From assembly GCF_027409185.1 (NCBI RefSeq), contig NC_084462.1, forward strand, positions 20,311,577-20,375,576: 64,000 nucleotides of DNA. The letters are read 5' to 3'. Source of the DNA: Cynocephalus volans (Eukaryota; Chordata; Mammalia; Dermoptera; Cynocephalidae). Position 1 is the first letter of the stretch. Each line of letters starts with the position of its first letter. The notes under the pieces were generated by a model, which did no database searches, was not told the DNA's origin, and was given only the letters and a program-made list of their open reading frames with translations. Below are positions 54,583 to 64,000 of the stretch, piece by piece. A program made the position numbers and the translations under genes.

Positions 54583-55504
54583 TGTAGAGGGTGCTAACAC
54601 TAATAAAGCGCATGTATTTCACAGGGCATTAAGCTTTAGCTTAGTAGGGCCACAGCCCTTAGCTGTTAGAAGGACCATAATCCTTAGATCAGGCTGTAAC
54701 TTAGTAGGATTTTTATCTTAGTAGGACCACAGTCCTTAGGTGTTAGAAGGGCCAAAGCCCTTTAGGCTGTAGCACAGTGGGACAACAGTCCCTAGTTTTA
54801 GCAAGTCCAAAGCCTTGTAGTTTGAGGAAGAATGTAATCTTTTAGTATTGCACATAGAAATGCTAAGTTTGGGAAAAAACAGAAAACTTTCACAGGACTA
54901 AAAAGTATCTGCCATGGATATAAAAATTGTAACACAGCATAAGTGCTTGCTCTAAGGGCAGATGCCCTTGGTGCAGGTAAACCTAATTATGGGAAAATTT
55001 GTGTACTGAAAGCTTCACGGCTACTCTGCCAGATAGTGGCTGGTTCCACATTTCATCTTCAACTCCTTCTCTAAGTTTCCTAGGGAACTAAGGGTTGCCA
55101 TACGATTATCTCATTGGTTCTTTTGTATGTCACATAGCTTAGTTTTATAACTCCTTTGATGGTAAATTGCTTAAACTATTTTTAAGTTGCACCTGCATTA
55201 ATGAAAATTGTTATGTAGCCAGTTTGTTTATGTTTTCACTATGACTGATTAACCACCTGTGTTCTTTTCTGTAACTTTTGCCTGCACAATAAAAAACCGA
55301 CAAAAGCCCTGATTTGGGGTCATTCCCCAGGAATTCCTTCTCTCTTGAAGAAGTCGTCTCCTGGGATCTAACCCCTTCGGGCCTCTCACTGCTCTGAAAA
55401 AATGGGCTTTGAGTAATCCTTTGTATCTCTGTCTCCGTCACCCTGAGGGAGAGGTGACAGGTTTGTGCCCACCAGGTTGAGAGGTGACAGGGTTGTGCCC
55501 ACCA
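54583..55504 (+). mobile_element. Probable solo LTR of an endogenous retrovirus
   Basis: AT-rich block in GC-rich surroundings. It begins TGTAGAGG and ends CCCACCA, bounded on both sides by GGTTG (54578-54582 and 55505-55509), a possible 5-bp target duplication. Its left part has diverged tandem units (TTAGTAGG-CCACAG-CCTTAG-TGTTAGAAGG) like U3 enhancer repeats. A promoter/poly(A)-like ACAATAAAAAACC lies at about 55288, followed by a U5-like segment and a 30-bp tandem duplication at its end. No gag, pol or env sequence is present nearby. The family is not identified. Confidence 0.6.
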
Positions 55505-56496
55505 GGTTGCGGTCTAGGGACTGTGTTGGTAGGGAGCTGGACCATGAGTGACCTCCAAGCTCCTTGGATCAGGAAGGCAAGGACTGATAAGGAGGTCTCT
55601 GTCCAGATGCGGGAGTGGGCTGGGCAGTAACTGCCCGGGGAGCAATAGGGATGATCGGGGGGCAGCTAGGGATTCCAGGCCTTGCCCCCATTCCCTGCCC
55701 AGACTAGTTGGGGTGGTGGGGGGAGAGGGGAGTGGAAGGACACTGTGCTGGGTAGCAGGTGTCAACGTATGATCTCCAAAAGCTAAAATCATGACTTTCA
55801 TACTATTAGACAGTGAACATTTGTCGAAGATTTAATTCAACTCACTCATTAAGAAGGGAATGGTAAGATGGTAAAACTTGCAAAGAGCATTTGAGGAATT
55901 GAAGTTTATATTGTCCTTTTTTAAAAAAAAGCTAGAATAAGATCCCTAAATTCAATTTTTTTAAAGAAACAAAAACCAAACACCTGATGAATGTCCTTTT
56001 GGGCAATCAGCAGTAACCTCTGGTGTTGTCATTTGTATGAGACACAAATCCACAAGTTAACCTGTAACTTCACTGGGCCTGAGCTCTTAATTAAAAGTAA
56101 AGAGTGAAGGCAAACGAATTTCCTAGAGGATTAAATAATCCTTAGACAGGCTCCTTACACAATGCAGTCCTTTTCTTGACCTCATGTCCAGGTTTCGGAT
56201 GATTTCTCAACACAGGAGATGTGGGTGCTCAACTGGGCCTTGCCACTGACTCATGCCAAGGATGGGGGAACAGTTCTTGTCCTTGCTTGCCTCAGTCTCC
56301 TTAGCCAAAGGGCTTGGACCAGGTCTTCCAGCTGGTTCAGTCTCCTCCGCCTCCCAAGACTGGTTTTACCTCCAAATATATAGTAAAGACACCCACCTAT
56401 TTCATCCCCACCCCCTACTGTTACCCCACTGTCATCTAACTGCCTTAGAGACCCCTGGACGATAATGACAACTAGGTTCAGAAGGACTTGGAGCAG

Positions 56497-56520
56497 CCCC
56501 CCCCCCCCCCCCCCCCCCCC
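56497..56520. repeat. 24-base poly(C) run
   Basis: Uninterrupted C24 followed by GCGG. Unusual length for a GC homopolymer; could be real or a sequencing/assembly artefact. Confidence 0.75.
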
Positions 56521-56884
56521 GCGGCCCTCAGCCCCTGAGGCGCTGTGTGATTCCAGGAAAGCTTGGCCTCTCTCTGGGCCTCTGTGACTCCAGCTGCGCA
56601 AGGTGGCACGTGGAGGAGGGACTGGGCAGAGGTCCCCAGATTTGAGAATTTGGGAATCCTCTTTTTCCCTTGATTCCATTCAATTCAAATGGAGTAAGCC
56701 TGTGGGGAGGAGAGCTAAGATAAACTCCTAATGGCCAGGAGCTTGGAAACAGCTCTGGTCTCCTAAGGCAATAGGAGAGTCAGACTTTTCGTGGATTCAG
56801 TGGGAGATAGTTTGACGGTTGATTGGGTGCAAAAGTGAGACTAGGATGTCTGTGTCCTGCATGCGCCCAACATTGTCTAGTAAA

Positions 56885-57055
56885 TACAGCACCCAATAGA
56901 GAGTCAGGAAAACCCATATTCTGGTCCCAGTTTTACCACTGCCTTCCTGAGTGATTCTGAAGAAATTAACTTCTCTGAGTCTCAGTATTCCAAGCTGTAA
57001 AATGGGACTTAATGTCTTCCCAAGGTTGATGTGAGGATGGAATGTTGCAAGAAAT
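56885..57055 (+). repeat. MIR SINE
   Basis: GTCCCAGTTTTACCACTGCC, GAGTGATTCTGAAGAAATTA, TCTCTGAGTCTCAG and GCTGTAAAATGGGAC match MIR across its core. Confidence 0.75.
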
Positions 57056-57929
57056 GGAAACTACCAACGTATCTTGGCTAGAACAGTAGATATCGGCTTC
57101 TGTAACTGTCTAGAGGTGAGGGGACTTCAGGTATGGTATGATCAGGGCTCCAGCTCTATTTCTCTGTGACTCTCTTAGGATTGTCTTTCTCCATGGGTCA
57201 GCTTTGTCCATAAGGTGGCCAAATGCCTGCTCCAGGTCCAGGTGACACCTGGTGTCTTGGTGCAGACAGCAGTGTTCTGTGGCAGCATTCCAACAGCAGC
57301 CCTGAGAGTGCTGCTGATTGGACAACTCGGTCCACATACCCATCCCTACAGCAATGACTGTGGTCTGGGAACCCAGCGTGCTGACTGGCCTCAGCCGCTC
57401 GGGGCCCCCTGGAGTGCCATGGGTGGGGAGAGGGAGAGATTGAGGAGGAAATCCCTTAGACTGTCAGAAGGCCTGGTTGAGGATGTGGACTTGGGGGTCT
57501 GTCAGCCTGGGGGTGGAGGGGCACAGCCACAGAGGTGAACAGAAGTGTGCAGGGTGGAAGGGGCATTGGATGTGGGTGTGGCAGGAGGGACCTTAAGGAA
57601 GGGAGCCTACAGCCTGGAATTTCAGAAACTACACACAGCAGGAAACCATCAAGGTCGCCCCCCACCCAAATCTCCTGCTGAGCTCCTGCGATCCGAATAG
57701 GGGCAGTGAGAGAAGCAACTGGAGAACAGGGGACACAAAGGGAAAAGGGATCCAGGGGTGGCCAAGGGCGCGCGCTCCGCAGGGCCTCGCGGGCCCAGGA
57801 GCGCCCCCTCCCCAGCTGCGCCCACAGTTGGGGGTTCCCCCCTTGTGGCTGAACCCTCTTCGCTCTGACCCTCCAAGGCTGGACCCCATCTCTGTCCTTA
57901 CAGGGGCGCCCCTTCCGGTGTCCCACGGC

Positions 57930-58225
57930 TTCAGTAAGGACCCAAAGCACCCTCGACCCCCGCAGCCAGCTGGAGCCCCACGCCCTATTCCCTGCAAGCC
58001 CCGCCCACGCCCCGCCCGAAACCCCTCCATTGGCTCCCAGAGCTGGGGCCTCCCTGATTGGTTAAACTCCGAGAGGCCCCACCCCCTAGCTCGCACAAAG
58101 GGACCGGCCCGCTCAGCCCACCCCCACCTTCGCGAGCCCCGAGGAGGGAGGCTGGGGGCGGGGCCTCGGGCCGCGAGCTAAGTCACAGCGTCCCACGTGG
58201 GGATTGAAATAGTAACGCGGGCGTG
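57930..58225. promoter_or_regulatory. Promoter-like GC-rich block without a known gene
   Basis: Contains two ATTGG (CCAAT on minus) boxes at 58029 and 58057, several GC boxes (CCCGCCC; GGGGCGGGG near 58156) and a palindromic E-box CCCACGTGGGG at 58192-58202. The two CCAAT motifs would favour minus-strand transcription, but direction is not certain. No coding exon is recognised beside it. Confidence 0.45.
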
Positions 58226-58689
58226 GCATTTGTGAGCTCCGAATTCGTGGATCCGAGGAAGGGGCTGGCTTGGGGCCCCTCCTGCTGCCAAGGCCTGGGT
58301 TCCACCTGGGAGAAGGAAAACCGGAGTGTACCTCCCCGCCCCTCCCCCTCCCCCCGGCTCTATTCCCTCCCCACGGACTGACCCCAGGGTCCGCATCACT
58401 CCTGTTTCCCCTCCCTGCCCATAATGCAGGGGGTTGGGGGGGGTGGACTTATTTGATTATGACTTATTTGATTATGAAGCTGTTACAGATAAGAAAACTG
58501 CAGTTCAGAGAGGGTAGGTAACCTGCCCCAAGTCACACAGCAGTCAGGGGTAGCTGAGCAATAATAATGAGGAGTGTGAAGGGGGAATAGCCTGGGGCTG
58601 GGGTAATCATCCGCCCCCACTGCCCGCTCCTTCTGAGATCTATCCACTAAGCCCGGGGCGGGGAGGGGGGCTCCACCTCCCAAGACTTT

Positions 58690-58985
58690 ACTTTTTGCCT
58701 TGACTTTACTTTCCTTATCTGTAAAATGGGATGTTAACAGCTATGAAAAGTTAATGAGGGGCCAGCCCGTGGCTCACTCGGGAGAGTGCGGTGCCGATAA
58801 CACCAAGGCCATGGGTTCGGATCCTATATACGGATGGCCGGTTGGCTCAATGGCTGAGCATGGTGCTGACAACACCAAGTCAAGGGTTAAGATCCCCTTA
58901 CCGGTCATCTTTAAAAAAAAAAAAAAAAAAAAAAGTTAATGAGACCCTGCTGGGTGCCAGGCACACAGTAGAGGCTGGACCTGTG
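58690..58985 (+). repeat. MIR SINE split by a type A SINE
   Basis: TTTCCTTATCTGTAAAATGG before the t-SINE and TGGGTGCCAGGCACACAGTA after it are parts of one MIR. Confidence 0.65.
58759..58930 (+). repeat. t-SINE, type A dimer
   Basis: Full dimer inside a MIR. Perfect TSD AAAAGTTAATGAG (58746-58758, 58931-58943). Confidence 0.93.
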
Positions 58986-58989
58986 GCAC

Positions 58990-59930
58990 TTTTGGTTACT
59001 GTGAAGACTACGGGGTGGTGGTGTGGGCCTGTCCAGTTGAGATCCTGGAGGGGACATTTGTATCAGGCTCAAGTTTTCCTCCAAGGGGTTGATGGAGTCT
59101 GTGGTTTGGGGTTGTGAGATGGCCCCAAGCCAGGAGGGCAGGGTAGGGTGAGTGTCCAGGCTGCCCAGGCGGGGTGGGAATGGGGATGAAGTTCAGAACC
59201 TGCCAGGCAGGGGGTAGAGGGCAGGGGCAGAATGAGCGGGGAGGAAGGGGACAGAGCCTGTCAGTCCCCAGCAAGGACCTGAAGGGCTGGTGTGAGGACC
59301 CCAGAATTCCCAGAAGCACCCCAACTATTTCAACTTGGATGGTATTTCTGACGCTCTGGCAGGGGATAGGAACATTAACCAGGACTCCTGGGTTTCCCAA
59401 CCACGTAGGACCATGTGTGATTTAGCTCAATGCAATGGTATATCTCCCAGTGTGATTCTTTCATGTGTGCCCTGAGGGGTCAGGGCTGTACCCTTGCCTG
59501 TCCCCCGACTAGTCAGTGGCCTTGTACTCCTGGAAGAAACCTCCTCCTACCATCTCCACTTCTCTCATGAATCACTGGGGACATTCTGTGTTCCGTCCTG
59601 AACATCAAAGGGGTTCAAACTCTCCTGCCACCTCCCTGGTCAATGCCTGTGTGCAGCCACCACCCTTTGGCACCTGGGTTCATGCCTGGCCTCCTACAGC
59701 CAGGACCAGCCTCCTGTCCAAGGAGCATCTGGCCACATCACCCCAGGTAGGGCTTCTCCATCACCTGCTCCCCACAACTGTGTCCTAAAGCACTCTGCAA
59801 CCCAAAATGGTTGTTCAGTTTCTTTTTAGATTTTGAAAGAATCACATACTTAAAGCTATAAGTGCAATGCAAAATAATTTTTTTCTTGAAAACATTTAAG
59901 AGTAAGTTGCCAGTCTGATGACCCATTATC
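58990..59930. other. Intergenic DNA
   Basis: Unique sequence; nothing recognised. Confidence 0.5.
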
Positions 59931-59944
59931 CCTTATATTTCTTT

Positions 59945-60121
59945 CTTTTTTTTTTTTTTTCAAGATGACTGGTAAGGGGATCTTAACCCTTGGCTTGGTG
60001 TTATCAGCACCACCCTCACCCAGTGAGCTAACCGGCCATCCCTATATGGGATCCGAACCCGTGGCCTTGGTGTTTTATCAGCACCGCACTCTCCCGAGTG
60101 AGCCACGGGCCGGCCCCACCT
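59945..60121 (-). repeat. t-SINE, type A dimer
   Basis: Reversed full dimer. TSD CTTATATTTCTTT (59932-59944, 60122-60134). Confidence 0.92.
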
Positions 60122-60129
60122 CTTATATT

Positions 60130-60800
60130 TCTTTAAAACAGGGTCATTCATCTACATAAACAGCCACAATATGAGCATCAAAATCAGTCAAAATCAGGAT
60201 GTCAGTACATTGCTATGAAATGATACATTACAGTCATCTAATCCTCAGACACCATTCAAGTTTCACCAGATGTCCCAAAAATGTCCTTTGTAGCACAAGG
60301 ATCCAGCCTGTGTGTGTTTAGTTGTCTTGTCTCTTCAGACTCCTTCAGTCTGGAACACTTCTCAATCTTTGTCGGGTTTTCATGCCCTTGACTCTTTTGA
60401 AGATTACACACCAGTAATAGGGCAGGAACAGGATATTCCTCAGTCTGGGTTTGTGTGATGTTTTTCATGATTTCATTCAGGTTTGCCTCCTGGACAGGAA
60501 TATCACAGAGGTGACACTGTGTTCTTCTCACTGTGTCCTATCAGGTGGCCCATGATTGATGTATCCCATTCTGATGATATCCACCCTGATCACTTGATTC
60601 AGGGGGCATCTGCCAGGTTTCTCCACTTAAAGTTCCCCTTTCTCCCTCTGAAATCGATAAATCTTTTGGTGGGGGGAGCTACTTGGAGATTCTGTAAATA
60701 CCATGTTTCTTATCAAACTTTCAATTTGTGCATATATTTATATCTCTAAAGAACCGTATTTCTTATTTTATTCAATGGGTTGTAATCTATTACAATATAT
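60130..60800 (-). mobile_element. L1M 3' UTR, antisense
   Basis: TGCTATGAAATGATACATTA, TAGTTGTCTTGTCTCTTCAG, CAGGTTTCTCCACTTAAAG and GGGGGGAGCTACTTGGAGAT read as reversed L1M 3' UTR. Confidence 0.5.
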
Positions 60801-60803
60801 ATA

Positions 60804-60885
60804 TTTTTTTTGGCAGCTGGCCAGTACAGGTATTGAACCCTGGACCTTACCATGCTTTAACCAACTGAGTTAACTGGCCAGCCCC
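60804..60885 (-). repeat. t-SINE, type I monomer
   Basis: Reversed: TGGCAGCTGGCCAGTACAGG to GTTAACTGGCCAGCCCC. Adjacent to the next SINE. Confidence 0.82.
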
Positions 60886-60891
60886 AATCAT

Positions 60892-61057
60892 TTTTTTTTT
60901 TTTTTTAAAGATAACCAGTAAGGGGATCTTAACCATTGACTTGGTGTTGTCAGCACCACGCTCTCCAAGTGAGCGAACCGGCCATCCCTATATAGGGATC
61001 CAAACCCGTGGCCTTGGTGTTACCAGCATCGCGCCAAGTGAGCCGCAGGCCGGCCCT
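60892..61057 (-). repeat. t-SINE, type A dimer, internally shortened
   Basis: Reversed dimer with small deletions in both units. Ends CCGCAGGCCGGCCC. Confidence 0.85.
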
Positions 61058-61278
61058 CCCAAACGTTTTTTTAATGCTAAAATTGTTTCAGATTTGGTCT
61101 GTTGGAGCACTTTCGAGCTGGTTCTAACATCCTTTTGACATGTCGCTTTATTCTTTCTTTTAACAGCTGTATTGGGGTGTAATTGACATATGATAAACTG
61201 CACATCTTTTAAGTATGTGATTTGATAAGTTTTGACATGTATACACCTATGAAGCCAACAACACAATTAAGATAATGA

Positions 61279-61373
61279 GGGCTGGTGGGTTAGTTCAGTT
61301 GGTTAGAGCATGATGTTGTAATACCAAGGTCAAGGGTTCAGATCCTGCATCGGCCAGCAGCCAAAAAGAAATA
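61279..61373 (+). repeat. t-SINE, type I monomer
   Basis: Inserted in antisense L1. TSD AAGATAATGA (61269-61278, 61374-61383). Confidence 0.87.
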
Positions 61374-61538
61374 AAGATAATGAACGTTATCTATCACTCC
61401 TAAAATTTCCCTGCACCTTTGTGATTCATCCCTCCCTCTCCACCACTCTGGTCCTCAGGCAACTGCTAACTTGCTTTCTGTTATAGATTGGTTTGCATTT
61501 CCTAGAATTTTATATACATGCAGTCATACACCATGTAC

Positions 61539-61684
61539 TCTTTTTTTTTTTTTTTTGTCTTTTTCGTGACCTGCACTCAGCCAGTGAGTGCACCGGCCAT
61601 TCCTATATAGGATCCGAACCCACGGCGGGAGTGTCGCTGCACTCCCAGTGCCGCGCTCTCCAGAGCGCGCCACGGGCTCGGCCC
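61539..61684 (-). repeat. t-SINE, type B
   Basis: Reversed type B in L1. TSD ACCATGTAC (61530-61538, 61685-61693). Confidence 0.88.
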
Positions 61685-61776
61685 ACCATGTACCCTTTTT
61701 TTCTCTGACTTCTTTCCCTCAGCCTAATTCTGTTGAGTTACATCCATGCTGTTGCTTTTATCAAAGTTTGTTCCTT

Positions 61777-61889
61777 GGGATGGCTGGTTATCACTCGTTT
61801 GGTTAGAGTATGGTGTTTGTTATAACACTAAGGTCAAGGGTTCAGATCCCAAAACTGGCCAGCTGCCATAAAAAAAAACCCCAAAAAAA
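61777..61889 (+). repeat. t-SINE, type I monomer
   Basis: GGGATGGCTGGTTATCACTC to ACTGGCCAGCTGCC. Flanks AGTTTGTTCC and AGTTTATTCC form a diverged TSD. Confidence 0.83.
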
Positions 61890-61988
61890 CCAGTTTATTC
61901 CTTTTTATAGCTGAGTAATTGATGTGTCACAGTTTATTTTTTTTCTTTCAACGTGGTTCCTGCATCATTTTTTTAAAGTCAAAGTGAA

Positions 61989-62095
61989 GGGGCTGGCCGG
62001 TTAACTCACTTGGGAAAGCATGGTGCTGATAATACCAAGGTCAAGGGTTCAGATCCAATACCAGCCAGGTGCCCCACCCCCAAAAAACAACACAA
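61989..62095 (+). repeat. t-SINE, type I monomer
   Basis: GGGGCTGGCCGGTTAACTCA to ACCAGCCAGGTGCC with CA-rich tail. TSD not clear. Confidence 0.82.
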
Positions 62096-62155
62096 GGAAA
62101 ATTGATGCAAAATTCACATAACATAAAAGTAACCACTTTAAAGTGAGTAATTCAG

Positions 62156-62253
62156 GAGGGATGGCCCGTTTGCTCAGTTGGTTAGAAGGGGTGGTGTAAC
62201 ACCAAGGTCAAGGGTTCAGATCCCAGAACCAGCCAGCGGCCAGTAAAATAAAA
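62156..62253 (+). repeat. t-SINE, type I monomer
   Basis: Inserted in L1. TSD TGAGTAATTCAG (62144-62155, 62254-62265). Confidence 0.88.
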
Positions 62254-62557
62254 TGAGTAATTCAGTGACTTTTAGTGTACTCACAATGTTGTGCAACCAA
62301 CACCTCTACCTGGTTTCAAAATATTTCTATCACCCCAAAAGGAACCCCCAAACTTGTTAAGCAGTCATTCCCCATCCCCCCAACCCTGCCTCTGGTAACC
62401 ACCAGTCGGCTTTCTGTCTGTATGTGTTTATCTATTCTAGCCATTTCCTATAAATGGAATCATTCAATATTTGGTCTTATGTGCCTGGCTGTTTCCACTT
62501 AGCAAAACGTTCTCAAGGCTTATCTACATTGTGTCATGTATCAGTCCTTCATCCCCC

Positions 62558-62650
62558 TTTTTTTTTATAAAGATATCCAGTAAGGGGATAACCCTTGACT
62601 TGGTGTTGTCAGCACCACTCTCTCCCAAGTGAGCCATGGGCCGCCCCCTT
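62558..62650 (-). repeat. t-SINE, type A collapsed monomer
   Basis: Reversed: AAAGATATCCAGTAAGGGG joined directly to CTCTCCCAAGTGAGCCATGGG. Third collapsed copy in the window. Confidence 0.82.
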
Positions 62651-62703
62651 CCTCCCCATTTTAAGGCTGAATAATATTCCATTGTATGAATATATTACAA
62701 TTT

Positions 62704-62870
62704 TTTTTTTTTTTTAAAGATGACCGGTAAGGGGATCTCAACCCTTGGCTTGGTGTTGTCAGCACCACGCTCATCCAGTGAGCAAACCAGCCATCCCTAT
62801 ATAGGATCCGAACCCACGGCCTTGGTGTTATCAGCACCGCACTCTACCGAGTGAGCCATGGGCCGGCCTC
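62704..62870 (-). repeat. t-SINE, type A dimer
   Basis: Reversed full dimer. TSD ATTACAATTT (62694-62703, 62871-62880). Confidence 0.9.
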
Positions 62871-63340
62871 ATTACAATTTGTTGATCCATTCATCCATTG
62901 ATGGACATCTGGGTTGTTTTTACCTTTTGACTACTGTGAAGAGTGCTGCTATGAACATTACTATACACGTTTTTGTTTGAACACCTGCCTTGAATTCTTT
63001 TGGATACATACCTAGGAGTGAAATTGCTGTTATACAGTAATTCTCTGTCTAACTTTTTGAGGAACCGCCAAGCTTTTCCACAGTGTCTACACCATCTACA
63101 CTCTCACCAATAGTGCACGCGGGCTCCAGTTTCTCCACACCCTCGCCAACACTTGTCATGTTCCCATGTATTATTAATTTATTTATTACGGCCATCCTAG
63201 TGGGTGTGAAGTGGTATCGCACTGAGGTTTGGATTTGCTTTTCCTCGATGACTAGCGATGTTGAACATCTTTTCACGTGCTTGTTGACCATTTGTGTATC
63301 TTCTTTGGAGAATCCCATATCCCTTTTAAGTGTCCTTGTG

Positions 63341-64000
63341 GTTCTTCCAGTGCTTCGTCACCCTCCAGCACAGCCTGATGTCACAGCCCAGAATCAGTTA
63401 TTTCTGCTCCGTTTAGTGGAGATTGAGCCTGTAGGCACGGGGTGGTACTGGGGTTGCTGCTCCTGAGTCCTCTCAGGGGACAGAGCTAGGACAACATTTA
63501 CATGCATCTGGATGAATTCCTGTATCTGTTTACACACATGGAAAGCCGTGCATTTACACTGATGGATCACGGGGCTCACTCCAGTTTATAACTTCATTCT
63601 CTGCCTGTGAGAACCTGGCCACCATTATCCTGACACACCTGCCTGTTTTCTCAATTCCCGTGGGTGTAGCCAGTGTCCTGTGGCCACTGTAACTGTTCAC
63701 CGTGCAGATAACCTCCTCTGCGGTTCATGCGGGCTTGGAAACCCCTCACCACGTCACCTCCCCCCACCTAGATAGGCTCCCCACCCCTAGGAGGCCTCCC
63801 CTCACATTCTGATGCCCCATGCCAGCTGCCCCACTCCTGCCCCCTGGAAGCCCTCTCCACCCCAGTTGGGCTCTGGGCCCTGGGCTCTGGGCTCTGGCCC
63901 CTGCTTAGAACCACAGTAGTTCCCCCCACCCCATCCATGGACACCCACCTGCTCTGCCTCAGCTAGTGGCTTTCGTACTGGATTGTTCTGGAAGGGAAAG
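63341..64000. other. Right edge, unique DNA
   Basis: Follows the antisense L1. No FSCN1 exon or other gene is recognisable. Confidence 0.6.

Larger units (their letters stand above)
55510..57929. other. Intergenic DNA right of the solo LTR
   Basis: Contains a MIR and the poly(C) run. The remaining sequence (including the 164- and 155-codon minus frames near 57460-58096) gives no recognisable protein. Confidence 0.55.
61070..62157 (-). mobile_element. Antisense L1 3' UTR, broken up by four SINEs
   Basis: TGTAATTGACATATGATAAAC, TTTTGACATGTATACACC, TTTGCATTTCCTAGAATTTT and TTATTCCTTTTTATAGCTGA are in reversed L1 order. SINEs sit at 61279, 61539, 61777 and 61989. Confidence 0.7.
62266..63340 (-). 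mobile_element. Antisense L1 3' UTR and late ORF2
   Basis: GTGCAACCAACACCTCTACC, AATAATATTCCATTGTATG, CATCCATTGATGGACATCTG, CACTCTCACCAATAGTGC, CCTCGCCAACACTTGTCATG, TGAACATCTTTTCACGTGC: reversed L1 order with no intact frame. Type A SINEs are nested at 62558 and 62704. Confidence 0.75.

Noticed and set aside
57400-64000. FSCN1 5' exon at the right edge
   Set aside because: FSCN1 is expected further right by human gene order, and no fascin-like N-terminal coding sequence is seen.

Overview
This is a 64 kb piece of a placental-mammal nuclear genome, with split genes, GT-AG introns and many SINE, LINE and LTR relics. It holds two recognisable protein-coding genes, both on the minus strand and in the order known from human 7p22.1: FBXL18 (about 4.2-21.4 kb; its last exon lies beyond the left edge) and the complete ACTB gene, cytoplasmic beta-actin (about 29.4-32.8 kb). 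A microRNA gene orthologous to MIR589 sits in FBXL18 intron 3 on the host strand. In human the next gene upstream of ACTB is FSCN1; it is not reached in the 31 kb to the right of ACTB.

The repeats suggest the organism. About 37 young SINEs are built only from tRNA-like units. Three forms occur: (type I) monomers close to tRNA-Ile, ending in a CCGGCCAGC-CACC motif plus A-tail; (type A) dimers starting GGCCGGCCCGTGGCTCAC, whose second unit ends TTACCGGTCATCTTT plus A-tail; (type B) elements starting GGGCCGAGCCCGTGGCGCAC, with a GC-rich expanded arm and a short second half. Many have perfect target-site duplications (TSDs). tRNA-only t-SINEs in monomer and multimer form are described from colugos (Dermoptera), so Galeopterus or Cynocephalus is the most likely source. 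This is inferred from recalled family descriptions; no database was searched.

Layout. 1-4.2 kb: FBXL18 intron 4, with L1M pieces, a MaLR LTR and SINEs. 4.2-21.4 kb: FBXL18 exons 4, 3, 2, 1 (read right to left), MIR589 in intron 3, and dense SINE clusters in introns 2 and 1. 21.4-21.6 kb: TATA-less CpG promoter with ETS and YY1 motifs. 21.6-29.4 kb: intergenic (MIR, MaLR, L2, L1, MER5A, SINEs). 29.4-32.8 kb: ACTB, six exons, encoding the usual 375 residues, with TATA, CArG and CCAAT promoter elements and a CArG plus CTCF-like motif in intron 1. 33-64 kb: no supported protein gene. It holds two GC-rich islands at 46-48 kb that each carry the same CArG decamer as the ACTB promoter, CTCF-like and ZNF143-like motifs at 49-54 kb, a probable solo ERV LTR at 54.6-55.5 kb, a GC-rich promoter-like block near 58 kb, and an L1/SINE-rich right end.

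ACTB supplies cytoskeletal actin and is a classic SRF target. FBXL18 is an SCF ubiquitin-ligase substrate receptor. miR-589 is probably co-transcribed with FBXL18. Most of the remaining DNA is transposon-derived or unique non-coding sequence. Repeat boundaries and old-repeat family names were read by eye and are approximate.
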